A DNA stretch of 64,000 nt, from NCBI GenBank assembly GCA_038025085.1, contig CM076147.1, forward strand, positions 38,354,766 to 38,418,765. Direction: 5' to 3'. This stretch comes from Tetragonia tetragonoides. Lineage: Eukaryota > Streptophyta > Magnoliopsida > Caryophyllales > Aizoaceae. The stretch's first letter is position 1. Every line of letters starts with the position of its first letter. The notes beneath the pieces are model-generated. The model was not told the DNA's origin, made no database searches, and worked only from the letters and a program-made list of their open reading frames with translations. Below, piece by piece: positions 11,675-23,731 of the stretch. Position numbers and translations under genes: made by a program.

Positions 11675-12436
11675 TCTGGGCAGTGGACACAGGACGCTGG
11701 GTGAAGATACTAATGCTGCTATAACTATAACTAGTATGACTAATTGGTAGTTGCAAAAAAAAAAATTAAAATTGGTGGTTAGAATTGGAGTCTTTTACAG
11801 AAATGTGCCAAAAGATAAAAATAACACGATTTTGGGGTTGGTCTAAAACTATTTACTAAAATGGTGTTCACATAGACTTGGAATTCGATAACATTTTGTT
11901 TTGTCAATTGAGAGATGCTGCTCTACCCAGCGGCTTCTCTGGTATTAAGTCGCTTATAATTTCAGGCTATTAGTGTACCCAAATTTCAGGATTACCCCTA
12001 TGTCAACTATTATATCCTGTATGTGATTAATAATGACTCAAAGTATTAGTAAGAGAAAAGATAGAAAGAAGAATCCCAAGAACCAGTAGAATTAGGAACC
12101 ATCTACTGGGTTTTGTTTGTTGTTGCAGGTGTTGTTTTCGGGGTACTGGTTATGGGAATTGATTTGGTTGTTGCGGTGTTTTCTTGATTATTAATTTTGG
12201 GGGTTTGATTTGAAATATTTTTTTTGTGTTTTTTGTTTCTGTAGAGGTAGGGTTAATATGGTTGATGGTGGTTTATTAGAACTACTGGGGTAAATTGCAA
12301 AGATTGAAGATGCGTTTTTTTTTTTTTTTTTTTTTGTATAGAGAAGATGATTGTAATTTGTAATGTAGGTGAGTGTTTGTTGTTCAGCGGGAATTCAAGT
12401 TTAAGTGGTGAAATTCCAGTTGCTTTTGAGAAGTAA

Positions 12437-12702
12437 GGGTCTGTTCTTTTCCCCTTATTTTTACTGAACTTATCTGCATAATACTGAACTGAACTGAATT
12501 TTTCTAAACTGAACTGAATTTTTCTAAACTGAACTGAATTTTTCTAAACTGAACTTATTTTTACTGAATTTATAATTACAAAGAGTAAATTTGTTCTTTA
12601 GTTTACCGAACTCTACTGAATTTTTCTGAACTGAAATTCTTTTTACTTAACTGAAGTGAATTTTACTAAATATTTCAAGGGGAAGTTGAGGAGAACAGGC
12701 CC
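12437..12702. mobile_element. Tourist-like MITE with internal ACTGAA tandem repeats
   Basis: Left end GGGTCTGTTCTTTTCCCC and right end (reversed) GGGCCTGTTCTCCTC form imperfect inverted repeats, flanked by TAA on both sides (12434..12436 and 12703..12705). A 3-bp TWA duplication is characteristic of PIF/Harbinger (Tourist) MITEs. The interior has at least three copies of a ~24-bp unit built on CTGAACTGAATTTTTCTAAA. Confidence 0.8.
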
Positions 12703-12877
12703 TAAGTACAATTTTAATGGCTTTCTGATCAATTACACAGGCATAAGTAAAGTCGCTCACCAAGATAGCTACTTTTAACCAGGAAAAATGTTGGTATGCT
12801 CAGCGACTTAAGTTTTCACCTTTCCAAAATTAAAAAGTGAGGTTTGGTGGACTCCGAACCTATATGGACATCACTTT

Positions 12878-13070
12878 TTTTTTTTGGGGGGTTTAACCAC
12901 AAGTTCACCTAAGCTTTTTGGGCCAAGGCTAATCTTGTTCGCACCGGGTCGGCCCACAAAGGGGTAAAGTGCTCCCACTAAATGATTTCTCCATTCACAA
13001 GATTCGAACCCTCGACCTTGCTTAAGGGATGAGAGTGCCGAACCACTCACACCAACCACTTATTGGTTAC
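12878..13070 (-). mobile_element. tRNA-derived SINE, minus strand
   Basis: Read on the minus strand: a box-A-like GTGTGAGTGGTT, a clear box B GGGTTCGAATC, and a terminal A run (T run at 12878 on the plus strand). It is flanked by ATGGACAtCACTTT (12864..12877) and ATGGACAcCACTTT (13071..13084), a 14-bp target duplication with one mismatch. This settles that it is a retroposed element and not a tRNA gene. Confidence 0.88.
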
Positions 13071-13938
13071 ATGGACACCACTTTGATAAATAGTTTTAAA
13101 ACCAATCAAAAATCGTGTTAATTTTATTTTTTAGCATCATTTTCGTAAAAGATCCGTAGAATTGAAACAGAGTCAAATGACTCCTATCTCATTAGTTTAA
13201 AGAATTTAGTGTTACATGAACATAGAGAATAGGAGAGGAGTGTGGTCCTATTCTTCAAAAAAATATAGGTTAGAGAGTTGGTTTATGACTTCGAAAAAAT
13301 GTACTAGAAATTCGAAAAAACTAGATAAAATTGGAAATTTTAACTAAAAATTGAAAAAAGCGGAATAAATTGGTGATTAGGTGGTGAAGAGAGTGTTATC
13401 TGTGACTCAAAAAAAAAATTGAACAATAAAGGAAAAAATGTGATACCTCTAAATGGATTTTAACTGTGTGCCGTGTCATAAGAAAATTGTTTGAAAATGA
13501 AAAAGATTAGTACTCCTAAAAAGGGTTTTTTTTAAAATACAAGTAATTCACAATCACTACTTGATAAATGGAAAATTTTAAAAATAAAAGAGATTAGTAC
13601 TTTTAAAAAGAATTTAAAGAAAGCGGTTATTGGTAGAAACTAAAGCTAAATTGGCACTACCGGAGTAGCAGCTCATGGCTTTCCCATTTTCCTAGTTCCA
13701 TCTTAGCAGACAGATGTGAAGTAAGGTGCAGTACCTTTTTAGGACTCCTTTACTTTGCTCATCTAAGAGCCTTTTGCCCTTTTTACTTTGGTATCAGCAC
13801 TTTCTTACGTACATCCATAGAGAGTCTGATCTAAAGAATCAGATCCGCCTGTGAGATGTACAGGCCAGAGAGAGAAACTATTAGTAAAAAGTGAAACTGT
13901 ACGTGATTGCCCCGCAACTTCATCAAACCAACTACAAG

Positions 13939-14340
13939 TTGGCCTTGTTTGGTTGGGTATAAGCCAACAAAGTCACTTGAACTTTCAAGCAATAATGAAA
14001 ACTTGCATAGTTTGGTTCACATACTTCCATGGAAATTAAAGTTCTATGTAAGTTGAAGTTCCCATGAACCATGGGAAGTTGCTTATCTAGGAAGACTAGG
14101 TATGTAAGTCCAACTTCCCATGCTAATTAGCTCAAATGACATTTTTATCCTTAAAAGTTAAAAATAATAATTGCATGTGGATTGGACAATTTGTCATTTT
14201 GTTTTTTATTTCCAAGGAAGTACACTTTATGAACCAAACTAAGGTACTTCCATGGAATTAAAACTTACATAGCAAGTTGAAGTTCCATGATATTACAACT
14301 TTTCTATGTGAGTTGATACAATTGAACCAAACAAGGCCAA
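13939..14340. mobile_element. MITE with 16-bp terminal inverted repeats TTGGCCTTGTTTGGTT
   Basis: The left terminus TTGGCCTTGTTTGGTT is matched exactly by AACCAAACAAGGCCAA at the right. The interior is partly self-complementary (repeated CTTCCATGGAA/AGTTGAAGTTCC motifs). Terminal sequence resembles Tourist elements, but no clean target duplication was found. Confidence 0.75.
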
Positions 14341-14390
14341 GAACTGAAAAGGTAGTAGTTAAATTAAGCAGAGTGAAATTTACACGGTAG

Positions 14391-14553
14391 GGTGTGTTCT
14401 TTTTCACCTACTTAATAATAATTGATCGGTTAAGTTTAATGTAGTTCAATGATCTGCTTTTCTTGCACATTTTATTATCCAATTCAATTCAATTCAGTAG
14501 TGTTCAGTTCAATTTAGTGTAGCTCAGTTCATTCAATCAAAAAGAACGCATCC
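14391..14553. mobile_element. Degenerate Tourist-like MITE
   Basis: GGGTGTGTTCTTTTTC at the left pairs with AAAAAGAACGCATCC at the right. The interior has ATTCAATTCAGT/GTTCAGTTCA runs like the element at 12437. Target duplication not resolved. Confidence 0.55.
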
Positions 14554-16012
14554 GAAATCTCCATATAACCACGCAATAACTTATAATACTAGCTTACAAG
14601 TTCGATAAATTAATATTACCAATACTCGAGATCTTATATAAAGAGCTAGTAACACATGAACTATTGCACTCAACGAAAAAAATCGTTGTTGTTATATTTC
14701 TCTTTCATCCACTAATGAACTATCGCATTCAACCATTCACTACATTTAATCTATCATTAATGGCATATTTGGAATGAGGGTAATAATTAAAGGGGTAATA
14801 GATAGAATTATGGGCTAAAATAGAATGTGTGGGAAGTGCTATGTGTTAGATTTTGTGAAGAGGAGGGTAATCATTCCCTCCGTTTGGGGGGTAAAAATTA
14901 CCTACTTCCCCCCTAGAGTAATACATTACCCACATTCTCCCTTCATTTTCTCCATTAACCCCTTAATCATTATCCCACCACCACCTCCATCTTCCTATTT
15001 TATCCTTTAATTTGCTTTATTACCCCCTTAATCTTTACCCCCAATTTAAGCATGTCCGTAAAAAAAAAAAAAAAAAGTGTTACATATATAATAGTCTGAT
15101 TGTATAGCTTTGAGTTGGAATTACTTGAATTGGTAAATTATGGTAATCCTTGGACTGACGAAATGTCCTTTTTAGAAACTAAGTTAGCTTCTATATTTGC
15201 TTAGGATACTAACAAGGGAGAAAAACTTGCCATGATCTATTGTACTTTTAAGACACCTCATTCCGGATATGGCTAGTGGACATCTCAACATATGACTTTG
15301 AGTCTTCTACTTCTAGCTACAAATTACTACCTCCGAATTATGAATAATTTTATTTTAGACTTTTCGGGATCAAAGTTTAAAAAAAAATTGACCATTAATT
15401 AATGAAAAATTATAAAGTTCTACAACATAATTATATTTTTGCTACATTCATTTCAAATAGTAGTACTTTCAAAAAAATCAAAATTTTATAATTATATAAT
15501 AATATTATAAGAGTTATTTGTGGTCAAAGTATTATCTTTAAAATCGTAAAAAGTCTAATATAATGTTATTTGTAATTCGAAGGGAGTAGTTTCATCCAAA
15601 AAAAAAGCTCAAACTCAAAACTTGGTGCACATATCATTGCTGGTATATGTACAAAGATAAGATTATATACAAAGCCCTATTCTCTGATCTCAATGCATCA
15701 TTCTTTTTTGCCATTAAAACAGATGATCATCAACTCCCCGTCGCTTTGCGTGTAACTTCGATTATTAAAAGAAGAATGATACATCTACTCACCGGGTTGC
15801 TAACCCACCACCACGCTTATTGTGTCAATCTCTCTCCTCTATTTTCACAATTCTCTCTCCTTTATTTTCAAAGTAACAATTAAAGTAGGAGAGAGATAGA
15901 CACAATACTCATCAATAAAACATAATTTCCTTATTAAAATTTGTTTCTGGTTATTTCGCTTTACAAAGATAGAAGCACATTCTTTTACGTCATTTTGCAC
16001 TCACAAAAAAAA
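14554..16012. other. Non-coding spacer
   Basis: AT-rich sequence with poly-A and poly-T runs. 14760..15050 repeats GGGTAA/TTACCC phrases and may be an old fold-back element, but its ends could not be defined. Confidence 0.5.
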
Positions 16013-16120
16013 CTCGTATGAGGCCGCCTCAAGGTGAGGCGCCCTCTAACAAGCATGACGTCATACTTATGTCATGCTTGGCTATAGAGGATGCCTCACC
16101 TTGAGACGGTCTCATAGGAG
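16013..16120. mobile_element. Palindromic MITE, GAGGC family, copy 2 (best preserved)
   Basis: CTCGTATGAGGCCGCCTC with AAGGTGAGGC and AAGCATGAC on the left pairs with GTCATGCTTG, GCCTCACCTTGAGACGG and TCTCATAGGAG on the right. Almost the whole 108 bp forms one hairpin. Confidence 0.82.
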
Positions 16121-16184
16121 ATTTTTTGTTACACGTATTAACTTGCTTAAATATAGAAATTTTATAATTGAGCTATTGGATACA

Positions 16185-16400
16185 TCCTGTTCTTTTCGTC
16201 ATTTCCATAATGCATTCCGTTCCGTTCCAATTTGTTCCGTTTCGTTCCGTGTCGCGTCGTTCCGTTCCGCATTATGTAATTCATTTTGTCTCACATTTTC
16301 TTTCATTATCCGCGCTGCGCCATTTTGTTCAGTTCTGTTCCATCCATTCCGTTTCATTCTGATTCTCCCCGTCCTGCACCATTCCGTTGAAGAGAATATA
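16185..16400. mobile_element. GTTCC-rich MITE, copy 1
   Basis: Starts CTGTTCTTTTCGTC and ends CGTTGAAGAGAA, with many CCGTTCCGTT repeats inside. A better-bounded relative is at 61934..62150. Confidence 0.5.
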
Positions 16401-16521
16401 TCCTAACTCCCAAAATTAATCTTCCTATATGCATATGATTGTACTGATTTATGTACCTCTCTTAGATAAAAAAGATAGAACTAGCTTTTAACAACTTTTT
16501 TTTTTTGCTGTATAACTTATA

Positions 16522-16992
16522 GGGAAATTTGGCCAAAACCCCCAAGATCTTTACACTTTTTGATAAGAACACCCAAAAAAAAAAAAAAAAAAAAAGTTTG
16601 TCAAGAACCCCCAAACTAAATGAAAAAGCCGTGGTTTTACCCCCAAGCAGTACTTTCCGGGCAAATGAAAATTTTTTTGGACCGTTTTACCCTCACGTGC
16701 GGAGCACGTGTTTCACTTAATGAAAATTGAAATTTTTTTTTTTTCCACGATTGTGGCCTTTTTCTTTGTAATCTAAAAAAAAATTAAAAAAATTCAATTT
16801 TCATTAAGTGAAACACGTGCTCTGCACGTGAGGGTAAAACAGTCCAACAAAATTTCATTTGCCCGGAAAGTACTGCTTGGGGGTAAAACCACGACTTTTT
16901 CATTTAGTTTGGGGGTTCTTGACAAACTTTTTTTTTTCTGGGTGTTCTTATCAAAAAGTGTAAAGATCTTGGGGGTTTTGGCCAAATTACCC
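16522..16992. mobile_element. Fold-back Mutator-like MITE with 9-bp target duplication
   Basis: Both ends carry long inverted repeats of about 200 bp, beginning GGGAAATTTGGCCAAAACCC at the left and reading GGGTAATTTGGCCAAAACCC inward from the right. A short AT-rich spacer (about 16735..16795) separates the arms. The element is flanked by TAACTTATA at 16513..16521 and 16993..17001. A 9-bp duplication with long terminal repeats is the mark of the Mutator superfamily. No transposase is encoded. Similar short open frames occur in both arms only because the arms are copies. Confidence 0.9.
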
Positions 16993-17001
16993 TAACTTAT
17001 A

Positions 17002-17402
17002 ACATCTCTTATAACATCTTCCGACCAAATGCTAAAGTCACTTACTAGGATTAGTTGTTAAACTTGAGAGTATCCAGGTCCAGCTATGACATGACTTAAT
17101 GAAGAACCGTTTGTGTTCCTTGTCCACCTGAGCTGTAAATTATGAGGCCACCTAAATAACGGCTAAGCTGACAAACACGATAAGTCGGTCACTAATATAG
17201 CCGTTAAAGCCACATTTTAGGCTCTTAATTAATTTTAAGCAACTCAAAATAAAAACCCAACCTTTCATCTCCTTTTCCAGCGGTTTAAAAGACTCTCATC
17301 ACTACACTCACTTTTTATACTACTGCCCACCCCACCCCACCGCTCCTACTCTCAATTCTCCCTAAGGATCTAGCTACCAGGGCTCTACTACACTCTGCTC
17401 CA
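17002..17402 (+). promoter_or_regulatory. Upstream region of the X8-domain gene
   Basis: About 400 bp of AT-rich sequence followed by a C-rich pyrimidine leader just before the ATG at 17403. No TATA box stands out with confidence. Confidence 0.35.
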
Positions 17403-18924
17403 ATGGCTAGATTATCTTTCTCTCTCCTCTCTCTCTTCCTTCTCTCCTTCATTTCAGGTATAACCTCTTCTCTCTCTCTCTCTCTCTTTCATTCAATCGT
17501 CACCTCATTGTTTTCAGCAACTTTTGTTTTTAATAATTAAAAGTCTATTTTATTAAATGAAGAATAAAGGAGCCGAAACTCAAACCCCCAAAAAAGCCGA
17601 ATCTCAAACACCCGTTGAAACCGTAGCTCATACACCCATGGTTCAGCAACTCATTATTAGTTCCTTTTAGTAATTCCATAAGATAAAAAAAAAGTCTCAA
17701 TTTTTAGATCTGAATGGATTGTCAATTGCTTTTTACTCTCAAATGATGTCATCAAATTGGTAGTTTTCCAAATGCTAATTGCTCGAATATTTTGATTGAA
17801 GCAATAGATATATAGAATGCCAATGTAGATGGTTATTGGTTTGCAAACAAATAAAACTTATTTCATTAATAATTAATTCTCATAAATTCCCTTTTTTCTT
17901 TTTTTTTTGATGACTGACCAGGTGCAACTTTAACAATGGCTAATGGACAGGTATATTATCACTTCTTCATTTATCTGTTCATTTTATTTTCTGTTTTATT
18001 AGCTGTTTTATAAAAATGTAACCAGATTTTGTTGTTATTTTTGTTTTGCAATTGATGGAATTGTTAAATTAAAGCAGAGAACATGGTGTATAGCAAAGCC
18101 ATCTTCAGATGCAGCAACATTATTAGCAAACATAAACTTTGCTTGCTCACAAGTGGATTGCAGGGTTTTACAAAATGGATGCCCTTGTTTTTCTCCTGAT
18201 AATCTCATAAATCATGCTTCAATTGCCATGAACCTCTATTTCAGAGCCCATGGTTGCAACAAATGGAACTGTGATTTTAGGGGCTCTGGTCTTATGGTCA
18301 TTACTGATCCCAGTAAGTTCCTTAATAATTCCTTTTTTTTTTTTCTTTTTTTTTTCTTTTTTTATCGCGGATATGTTTTTATAATTAAAGCTAGGACGAG
18401 TTAATCAAGGTTTACAACTCGGAAGTAGATGATGAGTTTGCGCTACACCTACACCATTAGAGCCTAAGCTCAAATTTAAAACACCCAAGATAGCCAAATT
18501 ATGATACTCTTGATATATAAATTTTGTTGATTTTGAACATTTCCTAAGGATAAGATTATGCATATGTTCAAATATTCGTTGAGTGCAATTGGATATTCTC
18601 AGAAAATGTTGTCATCATGGGACCGTTTATGTGAGGGTCTCATCATCTCAATCACATAGGAGTAATACAGAACAAAAGTTAAATAGTACTCAGTGACAAC
18701 TTGCAAGTAAAAATGACAATAATGTTTGTAGTGGTTCAATTATTTGCTTACAGTTGACCTCTATGATCACACCAAAATTTCAGGTCTCACCTTGAGGCCG
18801 CCTTAAACGAGTTTTTTTTGAAATTCCTTATGTTATGTTTTGTGACTTATTTTTTATATCAGTGAATATAAAATTTGTTGATATTGTGATATTTGCAGGT
18901 TATGGAAATTGCATCTACGAGTAA
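17403..18924 (+). CDS. Short secreted X8 (CBM43) domain protein
   Basis: Small apoplastic protein expected to bind beta-1,3-glucan (callose). Exons 17403..17457, 17922..17950, 18078..18312 and 18899..18924 join to 114 aa. Residues 1-19 are a strong signal peptide (MARLSFSLLSLFLLSFISG). The X8 domain starts RTWCIAKPSSD and shows the conserved pattern ACSQVDCRVLQNGCPC, INHASIAMNLYF, NKWNCDF and the final cysteine in YGNCIYE, so the usual six cysteines and two more are present. It has no glucanase domain and no C-terminal hydrophobic GPI signal, which separates it from PDCB proteins and fits the Ole e 10-like class. From memory the Arabidopsis counterpart is At1g78520. Intron 1 begins with a TC run. 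Confidence 0.9.
18783..18811. mobile_element. Palindromic MITE, GAGGC family, truncated copy 3
   Basis: GTCTCACCTTGAGGCCGCC followed by AAACGAG matches one arm of the family consensus in reverse. It lies inside intron 3 of the X8 gene. Confidence 0.55.
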
Positions 18925-19664
18925 GAGCTTGATTACAGAAAGCACATTAGTTTCTTCAGAACTTCCCAAGGAAATTTGTCCCGCTATTCTGCGTATATTA
19001 CATTGCTTCTTTATATTGAAAATGGATCTTTAATTGTAATTAGTCTGAATGTCCGATGGTTATTTGGCACTGATGCAAATGCAATACTATTACTTACTGT
19101 CAAATCATTGAGAAAGATAGCCGTAGCCTTCTCTGTTGAAAATATTCGGTTCTATTTGATTAGTGATTGGAGTGTCACCTTTTTTTTTAAATGCAAGGAA
19201 GTTAAAATGGGAAATGAGACCCGATATAAGGTCATTATTGAGAATAAATGGAAATAGCGGCACTACCGTCATCCATCCCAAACTCTAATTGGAGTGCCAC
19301 CTTAATTGTACGATTAGCTGTTTAGCTTCTTCAACAACCAACCCTTAAAGCCGTCAATGCATATGCTGCAGTGGTAAAAGACGGATATATAAAAGTAACA
19401 TTAAGGGTCTTTAATAAAAAGTTTCGGGCTTAATTCCTAGCTGTTGCATTGTACACTTTACGACTAATCCCTCTATGAAAATCCACAACATGATTCATGG
19501 GGGCGTCTAGATGGAGCCAAATGTAACCCTTTTAACAACCAAGCCTTGAAAAAAAGAAAAGAAAAAACAATTGGAAGAGACAGAGCGCAAAAAATAAACA
19601 AACTAGGATCATGGATGGGACCCTTGGGGTTTGGGTCACGGGCCCACAAGTGGTGACCTGTAAG
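18925..19664. other. Spacer downstream of the X8 gene
   Basis: Contains the probable 3' untranslated region and AT-rich non-coding DNA. No gene or element was recognised. Confidence 0.5.
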
Positions 19665-19676
19665 GCGGTAATTAAA

Positions 19677-20076
19677 GATGGCTTCGTGCCGTGTCGCTGT
19701 GTTTTGGAACAGTGTCGTGTCGTGTCGTGTCGTGCCTATAGTTGTCATGCTTCGTGTTGTGCCGTGTTGTGCCCGCTCTTTCAAAAGGTAGGCTCAGGTG
19801 GTGCCGGTGCTCGTGCTTTTGTCGTGTCGTGCTCGTGCCGTGCCCATGCTTTTTTCAAATAATATTAAAATTTTCGCCATGTCATGTCGTGTCGTGCCGT
19901 GCCTGACCGTGCCACACCATGCTTTCTTTTCAAAATCCAGGTCCGGGCCCAGCCCAGGCCCAGTCATCCGTGTCCGTGCTCGTGCTCGTGCCCGTGCTTC
20001 CTCCGTACTCGTGTCGTGTAAAAAACGCGCTTGGTCGTGTCGTGCCTCGTGCTAACCGTGCCCAATGCCATCTCTA
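19677..20076. mobile_element. CGTGTCGTGCC-rich element with 12-bp target duplication, copy 1
   Basis: A 400-bp segment dominated by irregular CGTGTCGTGC-type runs. It is bounded by GCGGTAATTAAA at 19665..19676 and 20077..20088. Termini resemble short inverted repeats: GATGGC at the left and GCCATC near the right end. A second copy in the opposite orientation lies at 48021..48324 with a different flanking duplication. No coding capacity is credible; the long open frames here are compositional. Confidence 0.75.
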
Positions 20077-20410
20077 GCGGTAATTAAAGGAGGAGAAAAA
20101 AAAATTAAAAAAGATGGTTCCCAACTCCTTAAAGGGGAGAAGCATGGTTGGCAAATCGGATTGGAGAATCTTTCTGTGTCTCCTAATTCGTCCATGGGGA
20201 TTTCTGAACTGACCGCAAGTAAACATCAATTGGCACAAATGGTGTAACTTAAGTGAGTTTGATTACCAATAAAAACTGAACTGCTGAGAAAAAAACATGT
20301 CACTGGTTGGATGAATTCAACCCATTATTAGAAAAGTGAAAGAAAAAAATGCTAATGTCGAGTAGATGATTAAAATTCAACAAAATTGCTAGATAAAAAA
20401 AATTCACGAA

Positions 20411-20462
20411 CACTTGTATGAGATGGGCTCGAAGTGAGGCCCCTTCTAACAAACTTGACATT
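20411..20462. mobile_element. Palindromic MITE, GAGGC family, truncated copy 4
   Basis: ACTTGTATGAGATGGGCTCG then GTGAGGCCCC and CTAACAAACTTGACATTATG match one arm with several changes. Confidence 0.5.
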
Positions 20463-20734
20463 ATGCTCATAGTAGCTTTCAACCAGCTATCGTTACAAGT
20501 ACAATTAGTTTACTAGCTTTTCTTAACAATTTTCAACTATAATCTACTAATTTCTTTCGTCTTTTAACATTTCATATCTACAACTGCGATTAAGTTTGTC
20601 AAACAACATTCATATTCATGTTATTGGTAAGTTGGCTTATCAACAAGATATGACAACATTAAAAAAAAAAAAAAAAAGCAACAAAACAAGGCAAACCATT
20701 AACCAACCAGTAAAAAGGGCAATGTCATATTGTC

Positions 20735-20752
20735 ATGCATTATGTATTATGG
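20735..20752. repeat. Left target-site duplication of the LINE
   Basis: ATGCATTATGTATTATGG, repeated exactly at 27926..27943 after the poly-A tail. Confidence 0.95.
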
Positions 20753-21911
20753 AAAAAAATAAAAAAGATGAGAGAGAAACGGAAGAGAGAGAAGCTAGCA
20801 AAAGAAACCCCAAAAAAAACCAAACCCCCTGATTTACAAATCTCCCAGATTATTTCATTCTCTCAATCAAGAAATCTACATAACGATTTTTATCATCCAG
20901 ATCTTAATTTACGGGTGGTGTTGTCCAGCTGTATTTCCCTTCAGATTATTAACTCTATTCTAAGAGCTAGGGTTTCAGACATTTGGGGATTTTTGGTTTT
21001 TCGTAAATCTCTTTGCCAGCTTTGACTCAGACGTTTTGAGCTGGTCTCTAGGAGACGATTTCACAAAGAGTCTTTTACTGCTTCTAAATTATCTTCTAAA
21101 ATTATGGAGGTCTTTTATCATGATTGATGTTGCGCAATTTGGGGATTTTTTGTCTTCTCAAAATTTCTCGATTAAGTCCACTACATCCCCTAGATCTAGT
21201 ACTTGGCTTGACTCCCAGAAATTCCTCGGTTTGATTTCTTGTTTTTCCCGATCAAAGAGCCTAAGATTGCTTCCTCTTCTCTCTCTCAGTTACAAATTGG
21301 AACCTGCCTTGGATTCTTCTCAGCACACTCAATGTTTTTATTTTATTAGTTATCCTCCCTATTTCACAAAGTACATCTCTACAATGCTCTTCAATGTTTT
21401 GTGGCTGGCATGGTTTTGGTGGCCCAGCTGGCTTGATCTCAGTGTTGTTATAACATATTTTGTTTATTCTGAAGAGCTTCTTTTTCTCTCACCAGATTTT
21501 GGGGATGGTGGTCTGCTCTCTGGCTCTCTGGCTCTCTGATTTGGTTGGTCAAGTAAGGGTTTTGTTCCCTTTTCTCTCTGTGGTGTGTACTTGCTACTGT
21601 GTTGCATTTATGATAAGTTCTGTACATGAGCTCAGTTTGGTGGTAGGTTGGGGTCTCACCTTATTTTCTCGCCGCCCTGATGCTGCAAGCCTAGAGATTT
21701 TTGCTCTCCAGATATATTGGTCCGCCTTGTTGCTACGTCTCTTTGTGGTAAGAAGCCCCAAACCACTTACTGTTGACTGGATTTCAAGCCATCCTGGTGG
21801 CTATAAAAGACTTAAACTTGGCAGATTAATACTTCCACCTCTTCCCTCTCTCTCTCTCGCTCTCTCATTTACTCTTACAGTCAAATTTATTGCTTTGTGT
21901 GGGTCTCTGTG

Positions 21912-23682
21912 ATGACTACTAAAAGTTTCAGCTCTGTAGTGATGGAGGATTTTCCTATCTTGGGAAATCCAATGACCATTGCTTCTGAAATCGTGTCTCC
22001 TAATACTGATGTTCCTGTCTTTGCTGATGCTGAAAATTATCTGAATAATTCTAAGTATGATTTTTTGAATGAGTCTTTACCTGATGATTTTGTGATGGAA
22101 AATTTGCATCAAGTTGTGGAGGATATGAAAATTTTTAATGGTAACAGTTTATTGGAAAAATGTTGGGTAGTCAAGTTGATTATTTGGCTATTATGACTAA
22201 AACCCAAAAAGATTGGAAATTTATCAAAGATGAGGTGCACTATCATGATTTAGGTAGTGGGTGGTATATGTTTAAGTTTGCTAATGTTGAGGATAGGCTG
22301 GCTGTTTGGAGAAAAGAGGCCCTATCATGTTGCCAATAATCTTCTTATTCTCATTCCTTGGGAAGATGGTTTCAATCCTGTCTCTAAGAAACTCTCTCAT
22401 GCTGATTTTTGGATTAGGATTCCTAGATACCCTGTGGAGCTTCTTAGCATAGAGGCTGTTATGACTTTCTTGAAAATCAATGACCTGGGTATTTATGTGA
22501 AACATGAGAACTTCACCTCTGCTAAGAAAGGTTTGAGATTTGCTCGTATTTGTGTTAATGCGGATACCTCTAAGCCCCTTAAGACTTATGCTCAAATTCC
22601 TAGAAAATCTGATACCCAGTGGTACTCGGTGTGGTATGAAAGTTTTTCTGATGGGTGCATTTGTTGTGGTTCCACTGACCATAAGTTGGTTGCATGTCCC
22701 TTAAATTCTGATGCTCATAGGGTGAATGAGGTTGTTCGTTTCCATTGTCCTGAGCATCAAAAACTCATTGAGAAGGCTGTCAATGAGGCTAGGGTTGCTG
22801 AGGCCTTAGCCAAAGCTAATGAATGGATTCCTGCCAGTTCTAAGGGTAATTCTGGGAATATCTCTACTCTTAAAAGGTTTGTGCCAAAGTTTGTGAACAA
22901 AGGAAATGATTTAAAAAATATCAATGCTTTCAAGAAGAATGCTGGTAATGTTGGAACTAGTGGTGGTGGGGTGAAAATTGTTTCTGGCACTGAGAGTCAG
23001 AATGTTCAGAATAAGAATGTCAGCAACATTGTCATTAAATATACTGCTGGAACTCCTGGTTTTACTAAAAACTCTAATGATAAAATTGTTGGCTAGGGAA
23101 AAGGCTTGATGTGTAAGCCTAGTTCCCTGACTGGTAAGGTTGCTGATGCTATTGTCCCTGAGATTGGTTCTGATTTAATTCCTCTGGTGCCTGATTTGAG
23201 GATGATTCCTTTCTCTGATGATGAGAGGCACAAGCTGAAGTGTGCGGGCCCTGATCCTTCTTCTGTTAATCAGATTAACAGTCCTCATCCAACTTGTGGT
23301 ATGCTCAGCTTGCCTGGGTACCACAGCAATGTGATTAAGCCTCTCCAGACCCTGTTCCCTGCTGATATTCCTACTGCTAGTGCATTTGAGCAGCTGGAGG
23401 CAGGCCTTGCTCTCTCCCTTGCTGAGACCAAGGCTCATGCTTAGTAGTGATGAGGATGAGGCCTTGCTAGGTGAGGGCTTTGAGGACCTGTCCCCTGAAG
23501 GGTCTTTCCACTCTTTACAGTCGGACAACTCTTTGCTTAAACAGATCACTAAGCTGGATGTTGAAAGTGCCTCTGATGGTTTTTCTCCCAGCTCTGCTCA
23601 ATCTGAATCTTCCAAGAAGAGGATCAGTGTGCCTGCCAATGGTGATTCAGCCACCAGCTCTCTGAAGAGAGCAAGAAACTGA
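21912..23682 (+). pseudogene. LINE ORF1 (DUF4283-like with CCHC zinc knuckle), broken
   Basis: Likely RNA-binding ORF1 protein. It starts at ATG 21912 (MTTKSFSSVVMEDFPILGN). The middle reads DFWIRIPRYPVELLS and RFARICVNAD, the DUF4283-type fold of plant L1 elements. A zinc knuckle CICCGSTDHKLVAC fits C-x2-C-x4-H-x4-C. The frame shifts near 22160 and returns near 22316, a TAG interrupts at 23094, and another shift near 23440 leads to an acidic Ser-rich tail ending KRARN. Confidence 0.85.
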
Positions 23683-23731
23683 CTTTAGTCTGTCGGTTAA
23701 GCCATGTGATGTCTTCTAAATAGTTGTTTAT

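Noticed and set aside
12990..13030. tRNA-like box B sequence GGGTTCGAATC on the minus strand
   Set aside because: No cloverleaf can be drawn, and the A tail and flanking duplications show it belongs to a SINE.
14760..15050. Possible fold-back element with GGGTAA and TTACCC runs
   Set aside because: Ends and target duplication could not be placed; composition alone is not enough.
16529..16985. Two near-identical small proteins on opposite strands
   Set aside because: They are the two arms of the fold-back Mutator-like MITE.
19611..20055. Overlapping long open frames rich in Cys, Arg and Ser
   Set aside because: They follow from the CGTGTCGTGC repeats and occur in several frames; no gene-like features.
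21036..21539. A 167-codon open frame before LINE ORF1
   Set aside because: It lies in the LINE leader, has low-complexity hydrophobic composition and no match to known ORF1 features.
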